From: Luscinia megarhynchos
Lineage: Eukaryota > Chordata > Aves > Passeriformes > Turdidae
DNA length: 64,000 bases
Direction: 5' to 3'
Assembly (NCBI GenBank): GCA_034336665.1
Contig: JAPFBE010000003.1
Location: 40,522,360-40,586,359 of the forward strand
Of the stretch, positions 54,083 to 64,000 are shown one piece after another (within the stretch, counting starts at the first letter, position 1; the number at the start of each line of letters is the position of its first letter). A program made the translations under genes and the position numbers. Below the pieces are notes generated by a model. The model did not search any database. It was not told the DNA's origin and saw only the letters and a program-made list of their open reading frames with translations.

Positions 54083-54572
54083 GGAAGGGAGGAAGGGAGG
54101 AAGGGAGGAAGGGAGGAAGGGAGGAAGGGAGGAAGGGAGGGAGGGAGGAAGGGAGGGAGGGAGGGAGGAAGGGAGGAAGGGAGGAGGAAGGGAGGAAGGG
54201 AGGAAGGGAGGAAGGGAGGGAGGAAGGGAGGAAGGAAGGAAGGAAGGAAGGAAGGAAGGAAGGAAGGAAGGAAGGAAGGAAGGAAGGAAGGAAGGAAGGA
54301 AGGAAGGAAGGAAGGAAGGAAGGAAGGAAGGAAGGAAGGAAGGAAGGAAGGAAGGAAGGAAGGAAGGAAGGAAGGAAGGAAGGAAGGAAGGGAAGGAAGG
54401 AAGGAAGGAAGGAAGGAAGGAAGGAAGGAAGGAAGGAAGGAAGGAAGGAAGGAAGGAAGGAAGGAAGGAAGGAAGGAAGGAAGGAAGGAAGGAAGGAAGG
54501 AAGGAAGGAAGGAAGGAAGGAAGGAAGGAAGGAAGGAAGGAAGGGAGGGAGGGAGGGAGGGAGGGAGGAAGG
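54083..54572 (+). repeat. 490-bp (GGAA)n / (GGAAGGGA)n microsatellite
   Basis: The left 145 bp are mainly GGAAGGGA and related units. The centre (about 54227-54540) is nearly pure GGAA with one extra G at about 54390 that shifts the register. The right end is GGGA. The strand is purely purine over the full length. The long open frames through it (runs of Gly-Arg-Lys-Glu) result from the repeat, not from a gene. Confidence 0.97.
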
Positions 54573-56700
54573 TTGGTTTAGGTGCTTAACTTTTCAATAT
54601 AAGTACTAGAAATTGGTTGGTTACATCAAGAGAAAGGTGGATTACATGGTAAAAGCCAGCTGGTATATTGAGAAAGGATGATTTCCTTATTTTGTAGACA
54701 CAACAGCTAGAATTTTTTTAAAGCCCACAGAAAATACCCAAAAGAGTGTTGCAGCGTGATTAAATGGGTTAAATATATTAGAGGGGGGAAAATGCAATTT
54801 CCTGCTCAATTTGCTACCAAGAAGCCAGCTGGCAAAATAGGGGCAAAAACTATAAAACACCTCAGAAAGACTTGCTGTGGCACATGGCATGTCACTACTG
54901 AGGCACACTGGGCTTTCAGCAACAGGAGGGTGAAACTGGTTCCACTACTGCACCATGGCAACATGCAGGACATTACCAGAAAGCTGCTGATTTTGTGATG
55001 GCTTGAGCAGGACAGGATGGAGGCAGAACTCATGCTTCATCAAGTCCTGTGGAAAGGCAGTGGGGCTGGTGGGAGGGTTTTTTCTCCATGCCAAGGCAGA
55101 GGGTTTGTGCATAAAATAATTGTGGCGCCAAGAGGTGCACCAAAGAGTTGTAAGCAGGCACCAACTGAGGAGAAATCCCACTTATCCACCTGCACATAGA
55201 TTTAAAGGTCAATATTTAAGAAAGTGTAGTAGGGAAGAATACCTTCAGAGAGGTTGCTACTTAGGGGAAGGTAAAAAAAAGTCACTCCTGAAGGATGGGA
55301 GACTAAACAAAAATATTCATGCTGCGGACACAGATAGTGCTGCAGACTGTAAGACTGGGATAGCCAGTTTAGAAATATTCATCTTGCGCAAGGTGGATAG
55401 AAATATAATCTGGTTAACACCCTGGGTAGTGGGGAGAGATGAAGCTGCATGAAGGATCATAACACAGTGGCTGTCATCCTGCTTTGGCAGTATTAAAAAA
55501 TCCTCCCATGACATTGCACTAATGCAGACACCAGTGTTGCTGAAGATTTAAAACTCCAGACAGCATGGAAAAGCTAAGATAGGGGCTGGGTATCTGTATA
55601 GTACCAGGAGGAAGATACCAAGCACTGTAAGAGCAGAAAAAGCCAGGGAAATGTAGCTAGATTGAAGTTGGAGTAGCACTGCCCTGCCTCTGCCCAGCAC
55701 CTGAATGTATGGCCCAGTTCAGGTCAGGTGCTTTCCTATACTGGGACACTTCTTGAAGGAGTTTTTTCCACCCCAGGTGCTTTTGGTGGGGAGAGTCAGG
55801 CACCTCAAGTTAGGCAGGTTGACTAGGGATTCAGCTATGTAAAATATTCAAGGAGAGGATCTCTGGATCCCGTGGAACGTGAGTCACCCTTTCATATTTG
55901 GCACTCTAGGTCCCACCACAAGAGCGTGCTTCAGCACATAGCAGAGAAACTTTCAAGTCTCAGGATGTGGCAGGGTGTTGCAAAAGACTGTCATGGATAT
56001 TATCTCAATAGCAATTTCTGACCACACCAAAGTGGTTGGTTTTTTAAAAATGGTTATGATAATAGTTTACCAGGTTACTAATTAGTCTATTAATTTTGAA
56101 ATGGTTCAGAACAAGGTTGAAAAATGATGATTCATATGTATTGTTTATCAAGAATGATTTCAGAGAGGGCAAGTACTTATTACAAGTATATCACATTATG
56201 AAATCAATAGAAGAAGAAAAAATAAAAAACCCTCAGAAAGTAATAAAAAACCTAAGGAACACCATCTATCAGGATAAGACAAAACAGGTCCCACTAAATG
56301 GTCAGAAAAAGAATATGAATACTATGAAAATAAACTACAGGCATAGCATTCACTAAGTGATGCAAGAAGAAATAAACTTATGCCTCTCATCTTCTGCTCT
56401 TACCATCAATTATGTTTCTTTTGTGTCCCTGTGCAAGAGTAAAGAATATACAAAATTGCCTTTTGAAAAGGGTCCTGGCCCTGATTTTTTAGCCTCTAAT
56501 CATAGTCCTGTGTTCAGGTGTAATGTCATTTCTCAGTCAGATTTCTCAGTGATTAGAATGCCTCCCCAGAGACAAGTTCATTGACAAACTCCAGGAATTA
56601 GGTCAATGGGAAGACTTCCACTTGGTCCCAGTAAGGTGTGGGAGTATTGCTGCTGGAAAGCTGAATCTGAGGTTCTTTTTACAGCTCGTGATGCACTTTA
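54573..56700. other. Intergenic, nothing recognised
   Basis: Unique sequence between the microsatellite and the CR1 end. A short purine-rich stretch surrounds 56200-56330. No gene. Confidence 0.6.
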
Positions 56701-56701
56701 T

Positions 56702-56785
56702 GACAGAATCACAGAATGGGTCAGGTTGGAAGGGACCAGAGTGGGGTCATCTGGTCCAACCTCCCTGCTCAAGCAGGGTATTCTT
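56702..56785 (-). mobile_element. Short CR1 LINE 3' end, antisense
   Basis: It begins with the hallmark ACAGAATCACAGAAT (reverse of the CR1 terminal octamer). Next come GGTTGGAAGGGACC and 'catctggtccaacctccctgctcaagcaggg', the reverse complement of the last 80 bp of CR1. Further right (to about 57060) blocks of weak CR1-like sequence may remain but are too decayed to delimit. Confidence 0.85.
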
Positions 56786-59700
56786 AGAACCCACTGCATA
56801 AGACTACATCAAGACACGATTACATTCCTATTGCCCCTATTTCTGGAAAATTCCTGCTTTGTTTGCCATGCAGAGCAGTAAGGGTGGACGCCCTCCTCAG
56901 CTGGAGAACCTGACTCCCAGCCCAGGTTTCCCTGCCTGGTAAGTACACTCTAATTTACATTCCTCCTGAGTTAGTAAGCTCGAGCCTAGTCTTGAATCCT
57001 TCTTGAAAATCCTGGACTGATTCATTTTCCCCCTGAAGAAGCTCCTCATAAACTCTGGCTCACCCTACACACATACATTTCATTTTAATTAAAAAATACC
57101 TTGCTGGCATGACAAGCTATACAAGTTTTGCTAAAATATTAAATAATAAAAAAAACCCCTCTGAACCCTCAGGTCTCTGTCACTGAGAGATACAATACAT
57201 CAAACATCTGTCCAGAACAGAACTGAGGATAGTCATAGCATTTGGAGGTTTAACTTCTTTCCATTTATCATTGTGACGTGTTTCGGATTTAGAGGTAAGT
57301 TCCTTTGCAGCATGATCATAGGTCACTTCTTCTTTTCCCCCATAGCTGTATGAAAGTTTTCCTCAATTTTTTTTTTAATGGAAAGTCTTTTACTACTTTA
57401 AAATATTATTTTTTAAAAAAGAAAAACTCCTCCTCACATTTCCACCTGTTTTGGGCACAGAAATAGGATGCTTTTCTCCATTTCAATTCCTCTCCTATCA
57501 CATTAGTTGTGCAGTGATTTCTTTTTAGTTCTGCACTGTGCTTTGCCTCTTCCAATTTCAACTCCTCATTTACAGTCATTGATTCTTCATATGCTGAGGA
57601 TCTACTCCAGGCTGGCACATTTCAGCCTGTGAAGCTATCCATTAGTCTCAAAGTGCTATTTAAAACTCTTCAGCAACTCCATCTTTGGGGCTTTAATATA
57701 TCTGTGACAGTGACCTGTATATAGTTTTGTGGTAGGGTTAGGTCTGGAGATGGAGATGTGCTCTTGCTCCACTTTCTCCAAAGTCCCAGGCTCCCTGTCC
57801 CAGTTCTGGGGGAGGAGACGTAATCCACAGAAAGTTGTGTGATGTATTGAGAGCTGTGTAAGCAAGTCCACAGAAATGGAGAGTAATGAGGTGGAGTGTA
57901 GGTATCACCTCTGGTATGTGGGCAGGCACATCCAGCTCTTGGGGTTCTCAGCCAGCAGCTTTTTGGGTGTTGGGAGACAGTAACTGAGAGGAAGCAGTCA
58001 GGGAAAGGCACTCTGTAATGTCACTGTAATGTAGCCTCAGCACAGGGACACTGCTGAATGAGTGCTACCAAGGTGTGTTGAGATGTTGCTCCAGCTGGAC
58101 AATTAGTTGGTGTTAGAAGCCCTCTCTGAAGATCTACTGGAAGGTCTTGGCATTGTGCTGTGCGAGCACTTCATCTGCAGCCCTCAGTCTGAAAGTTCAC
58201 AGACCCAGCCAAGCCATAAGGGACCTGGGTGAATTCCTAGGCAGTTACTTCTGCTGCCTAAGGAGTACTTAATTGCAAGGTGCTGGGTGTACCTTGGACT
58301 GGAGCACCTTCCTACCTTCATAGGTGAGGTGAATTACTGTGCAGAGAAGCTGCCCAGTTGTGTGAGACCAGGGAGGTGCTGGGAAATGCTAAAGGGAGTA
58401 TATGCAGTGTGCAAGCCATTGGTTTTGTCAGGTGTTGGAGTCCTGCTTTTGTTATGTGTGGATTCTTAGTTGTGAGGGTTTTCTCTGCTGGTGCCAGGGC
58501 TCGGCTTGGCTGCACCACGTGTTGCAGAATGCTGGACATTCAGGGCTGAAACCAGGAGCAGCACACTTAAATCAGTGCAAAGCTGTGCTTCAGCAGCTCA
58601 GCTGCCCATCTCAGCCCAGCCCTGCTGACAGAGCTATGCCACTCTGAGATCCACTACTACTTTATTTTCTGCTTACGTAAAGATCTTCCCACTGTACTTC
58701 AGTTCAGAGCTTAGCCATACCTAGAAGTGTCCCCAGGGAATTTATCTTTGTACCAGGGTGCATGTTGATATAATTTCTTATCATCCAAACTAATGTTTTA
58801 ATCTGTTTTTGAATGTCTCTTCCAGTGACAGTCCTCTGGAGTGCATTTCTTGGCCATATAAATTCCTTTTCTGTTCAACCATGCACTTAATTTCAAGAGC
58901 AAGCCACCTTCACAGCAGAGGTGTTCCATCTGTGAGCCATTTTGCTGAGGTTTCCAAAAGTGTGGTCTTGTAGATTTAATATTTATTGTTATTTGTGGGG
59001 CATTAAATACTTTTTTGTTGCCTGTATAGTAATAAATGTGTTTGAGTCTTCCAGCAGCTCAAGAAAACAAAGCCCAGCTGACAGCATTAACAGACTGTGT
59101 ACAAGAAGAGGAGAGGGAAAAGCAGCAAATAAATGTTACAAAACTGGCATTTCTAATATATTTTTGTAGTGAAAAAAAACCCAGAATGAGCAACTGCAGG
59201 TAGTATTACTCACTGTCTGAAGTCCTAAACAGCACTGCATATGGTGAAGTAGGTAAGAAATTGCATTGTGGAGAATTGCAGTGTTTATTGCTAAGGGAAA
59301 TTTGCCCCTTAATGCTCATTGTTGGGTTAGAAAAATGGTATGGGCTGTATGTGACTGACAGTGAGGCCATCACCCTTGTGTTTCTCTCTTCTGCACCAAG
59401 ACGTGTTCAGCAGCCCGTGCTCCCTCAGCCCCCTTCAATGACCTTGACCATAAGTGCTCATTTGGAGACTTTTGGGTGCCTAGAGAGGAGGTGAGAGTGC
59501 AGGTTTTGGCAAAGCTGATGTCTTAGAGCAGAGCAGGCAGCTGCCAATCAGCCATCCAGAGACATGAATCCATGTGGATGTGTTTGGTCCATGCCTCTGT
59601 GGAGAGCCTCTACACCAGCCTGCCTTGCTGGGATGGTGCTGTTTGAGGCAGCAGTCCTGGCTCCTGCTCACTGGCTTCTGCAACCACAGGGTATAATGTA

Positions 59701-62700
59701 AAATAATTTTTTAGAAAGTTTCTTTGTGCAACTGGGTTTTATTCCAACTAAAGTATCACAATTCTCAATATCTATATAAACACTGTCCCATTTTAGAATC
59801 CTCTTTTTCTAACCTCAGCAGTATCTGTGGCTTAAGGTCCCACACATTATTACATGTTGTGTAATAAAACATTTCCTTAGCAGCTCCTTAATTTATACAG
59901 CAGAAAATGTCTTCTAGGTAGCATTTCATCTACCTTGCCTGTGTTTCCTAATTCACTCTCAAAACTGGCATCCCAATTTTTCTGTCAAGCACTTCTCTGT
60001 GAAGTGCTCTCCCTTGTCCGTTTAGAAGTCAGAGAACATCTCTCAGCATGGCATCCCTTTCAGTGGGTGCTTTACATCTTAGTTTCAATATTATTTCCTA
60101 AACGGTTTTGAAACAAGTTAACCTTGAGTTGCTTCAGAGTTACCTGGGCTCCTGATGTTCCTACTCTCTGTCCCTCTCCTGGTGTTCCTGTTCTCTGTCC
60201 CTCTCAGGTCTGCCATGGACCTTCCTCTCCCCATCCCTCAGGGGTATCGTATGCTCAATACCTTGCAGAAAGTCTTGCATTTTTTGTCTTCTGAGGCTGC
60301 TCCAATTACTTAAAAATGACAATTCTCTTTGACACCCATAGTCTTGCCCATTTTTGCAGAAACTGACAGGAAAATCAGGTATTTCTCTGGAAGAGGGATG
60401 AAGCAAGCACACCTTACTCAAAGATTTAAAGCGGTTTATTGAGCAGAGGTTTCATCCCACTTCCTAAGGTCTGCAGTTTATGTAATGATGGAGAGTTTTA
60501 AAACTTCTGATTTGTTTCATTATTAGAAAAAAATTTTTAAAAGACTGTGGTGAACACATGTTGTCACTTTTTCTCCAGGGGAGATGCAAGGAATTTTCCC
60601 CATTTCCCACCCTGCACTCCTGTTCAGAGACAGAAAACTTTACGCTATTATCAGTTCAGGGATAAGCAGTGAGAGGTACTGGTGAATTTTTTAGGCTCAG
60701 AAGAGTTTTTGTGCTGCACTCATGGTAACATTCTCCTCCACACCACATGGACTTGGCTGACAATGTGGCACACTCAGGAATTTAGCTACCTATATAAACC
60801 CTTGCAAAAAATACAGTCTCATAATGTTTTCTTCTGGAGTATGACTTTTATTCTTTTGCCTTTAAATGTCTGTAGGTGTTTCCAAATAAATCAATTTTGG
60901 AGAGAGTTAAGATAGACATAAAAATGTGTTAAGTCTGCAGATATTGAAGCTGTGAGGTTGTGATCCAGATGGAATTTTTAAAAGTGAAATTTTGCTCAAC
61001 TTTCAGTGCAGGATATTTTTTTCTGGGTTTTCTTCATGTTGAGAAGTTTGAGTTTGTGACTCTGTGTATGTGTGAGTGTGCACATGCATGTGTGGTCTCT
61101 GCTATATCAAAAACTATAATATTGTGAAAGCATAACCTTTTTATAGACCAAACTTCACAGAGAGTTTTTTCTTTATCTCTCTTTATAAATTTTATTTATA
61201 TGTATGATTTTAATGGCTGCACCCCTAGCTGTAAATAAATAGATACATAAACAAGCAAATGCTGGGGTTTAGTGTGCTGGGAGGCGTGGACTGAAACTGG
61301 ATTTGTGTGGCTGAGGATCTATGCACTGAGCTGAACGTAATTGCCTCTAGTTCCTGTGCACAACATCTAATTTGTGGATTTAAAAGTCCATAAGTGCTCA
61401 TTGCCATGATGGATCATAACAGCTTTTGAGGCAGTTTTTCAGTACCAACGTGGTAGAAGATATTAATTTAAAATTACTCTGCATACATGCATTTTTCTGC
61501 ATCTGTGACAGACCATCAGTGCTGACCGCTGTAATGAAGGGGGTCCATTATGGACTCTCCTGTGCTCCCGGAGGAGAAATCATGGAGGACAAATAAAAGG
61601 AGCTGTGTGCACACACAAACAAATTTTCCTATTGTGCTGATAGGCTTGAGCTGAAAAAAGACAGTAATAAGGTAACCTGGTACCTCTTTCAGGCTAAGAG
61701 GTTAAAGTGTGGGAGCTTTCACCCATACCAGTGCTGCATCCCATCTCCATCAGCCCCGTTTCAGGCTGTGAGAGGCAGAGGTGCAGAGAGTTTTTGTGAG
61801 CCTGCCCTTATTCACCACTATCTGCTAGGTACTGCAGATAGTAGAAACTTCCATCAGGGGTCTCTGGCTAGCAGATGATTTTTACACATCACGCCAGCGA
61901 TACATGGAAATTCAGAGAAATCTGAGCAAGGGGTTGAAGCTTTCTCACTCTGTTTCTATAAGGGGCAAACCTGTCACATAGGGACAGAGGCCTTTGTCCA
62001 CAGTGCAAATATGCCAGCACAGTGGGCCCTTGCATGGACATGCCAACTACCCCAGTGTGCTAAGCTCTCTGGAATTATCCTGCATGTGTTTGCAGAGTGT
62101 AAAAGAACCACTTAAAAACAAAAAAAGCCATCACAATCTGGTGTCTGGGGCTACACTTTTAGCTGAGCTGCTAAAAGTCATAGCTGCAAATTACAGGATC
62201 ATGTCTGGAAGAGACACGTGAGGGGTGGCAGGTAGGCCCCTTCCCTGTGTCTGTTTTTATGGCAAGTGTGTGTGTAGGATTGAGAGGGTGACTGCATGTG
62301 TGTTGGTGGGTGAGGGGAGTTGGAGACCAAAAAAGCACATGCAAAACTGCAGGCTGCTGCTGCTGCTGGCAAGAGGTCCCAGTTTAAAAGGGGCTTTGCC
62401 CAGAGGATCTCAGCTGCTTCTTGGCTAGATAAGCTTTGGCAAGTCAGACAAGGAACAGATACACCTGAAAAGAACAAATCTAATACCTCGGGTTTGGGTT
62501 TGTTTTTCAGATTGTGAAATGTGGAAGTGGGAGAGGTGAGGAAAGGGGTCCTGAGGAGGCACAAAACACAAGTGACAAAAATCCAAGCCCTGCTTCAAGG
62601 AGGATCTGTCTTCTGCTGTGCACAAGCACAAAGAATCATGAAGAGATGAGGTAGCTTGAGGGGACAGTTTAGCAACATTCTTCTTTCTGCCAGAAATCAG

Positions 62701-64000
62701 GTCCTCAGCAAAAGCTGCAGACAGCCCCCTCCTTTTGTGCATGGGGATCATTTTTGTATAAGATGAAATGAGGGGGAGGGAGAACATAATTTTCCCTTCA
62801 CAGCAATTATTTCAGCTTTCAATAAAAACCCTGGGTATGTGGACAAAATATGTTCAATGTATGTAGCACCTGTTTAATGTATAATCAGAAGTTACTGTGA
62901 CAGCTGTGAGAGAAAATAGGCACCTAGTATAGGATGCACAGTTCAATGTTTCTCTCTCATGGATACATATGATATATTATCTGTACATTTACAATGTGCA
63001 TGCATGCTTACATACTCACATATTTCTACTTTTCTGTAGAAAGAAGACTGATTTTTAAAATTCTGCAACATGAGTGAATTATATAGTAAGTACAGGTCAG
63101 ATGACTGTTTTGATAATTTTATAATTTTGGGGATTAAATTAGAAAAATGTAAATTGCCTACAGCCTGAGGAGCCCAAGTCTCAAATTCAGAAGTCATTTA
63201 GGAAGAAAGTCTCCAGCATGTAAATGAACTTTGTACTGCCTTTTCTGAACTGAACTTGATTTTGTATATATAAGTATTTAAGCATTGCAAAATGCTTATA
63301 TAGGGTCTCTTTCTGTCTGAACGTAATGATTTGAATTTTTGAGACACACAGATAGCAACTCTAACGCGACCTTAGTCCCATTGTTAGGAAATTTTTAAAA
63401 AAAGGTGTTCTTGGCAACCATAGTACAAAACTGCTCAGAAGTCAGCTTAAATCTTAAGTGTTATGGTTTTGTGAAAGTGTTTGTGATGGGACAGTAAAGC
63501 TCTTCAAGGCCTGTGTGTTGTCAAGCAGAGCTGCAGTGCACACAGGCTTCCAGTACAGCTGTCTTTCCATGAAATACTTTCTGTGTGCTTTCATTTTTTT
63601 CAATCATGCTTTGGGTCATAAGACATGGGTTCATGCATCCTTTCCCAGTGCCAGCAAAACCTTTATACTCTGCCCCAACATGGATTACTCTGCAAATGCT
63701 ACCTTTTATTAAAGAAGTATTTTGGAACAATTGCAGAGAGTTTTTAATAGCATTATTAGCACTCCAGCCTTCTGCCTCTAAAGCCAGATGACTTGGGGCT
63801 CTGTAAACACTGGCAACACTTTCTTCATGTCAGTAGCCTTAATGACTTCAACTCTGTACAGTACCTGTAGCAAAACCAAGAGTGCACCTCAACCACATGA
63901 ATCGGGGGTTTTTTTCCACCTTTAAAACTTTGCAGCATATATCATGTTGTCATAATTTTATGTTATAGGGCAGCTCAGGAATTTCCAGGATGATGAGCAA
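56786..64000. other. Intergenic, nothing coding recognised
   Basis: AT-rich unique sequence to the window end. Small features are a 26-27 bp imperfect direct duplication at 60156-60208 (TGTTCCT.CTCTCTGTCCCTCTC) and a 9-bp inverted repeat at 61817-61842. Open frames are short and without family signature. Confidence 0.6.
60156..60208. repeat. Imperfect tandem duplication, about 26-27 bp units
   Basis: TGTTCCTACTCTCTGTCCCT... and TGTTCCTGTTCTCTGTCCCT... are adjacent and differ at a few positions. Confidence 0.75.

Noticed and set aside
54025..54609. Two long overlapping open frames of about 200 codons rich in Gly, Arg, Glu and Lys
   Set aside because: They are translations of the GGAA/GGGA microsatellite; any frame through a tetranucleotide repeat without stops stays open.

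Overview
The window is vertebrate nuclear DNA, almost certainly avian. It has large introns with GT-AG junctions, low gene density and CR1 LINE 3' ends with the CACAGAAT octamer tail. It holds the last six coding exons of ABCC4 (MRP4) on the + strand. They encode the C-terminal 255 residues: all of nucleotide-binding domain 2 from Walker A to the H-loop, plus the PDZ-ligand tail ending in ETAL. Every exon junction and phase joins without a break.

Region by region: 1-2625 is an ABCC4 intron. Exons lie at 2626-2781, 9346-9435, 9899-10071, 16257-16362, 30625-30759 and 35580-35687 (stop TGA 35685-35687). The 3' UTR probably runs to a poly(A) signal near 39.95 kb. From about 40 kb to 64 kb the sequence is intergenic. 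In other amniotes the ABCC4 3' end faces a gene-poor interval toward SOX21 (established synteny in human, not visible here). This part contains a GC-rich CpG island-like patch near 45 kb, a CR1 insertion (46.4-47.1 kb), a 490-bp GGAA/GGGA microsatellite (54.1-54.6 kb) and a short antisense CR1 end (56.7 kb). I see no other protein-coding gene there.

The first large intron carries a young, internally deleted endogenous retrovirus on the - strand (3277-5989), antisense to ABCC4. It has two 331-bp LTRs differing at only 3 positions, a perfect 6-bp target-site duplication, a polypurine tract, and a primer-binding site that is an 18/18 complement of the tRNA-Phe 3' end as I know that sequence. An open gag 5' part with a PPxY motif and an env fragment covering the SU tail and a full TM subunit remain. 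CA, NC, protease, pol and most of SU are gone.

The most striking observation sits at the gag-env deletion junction. A 37-nt piece there (4501-4537, - strand) matches the 3' half of tRNA-Phe, from about tRNA position 37 to the discriminator base, at 35 of 37 positions. It is the same tRNA species the element uses as primer, in the opposite orientation to the PBS. The gag frame reads through it, so 12 of its last 14 codons are tRNA-derived. I infer a reverse-transcriptase template switch onto primer tRNA that healed or caused the deletion. A second unusual feature is an imperfect duplication of the LTR end plus PBS in the leader.
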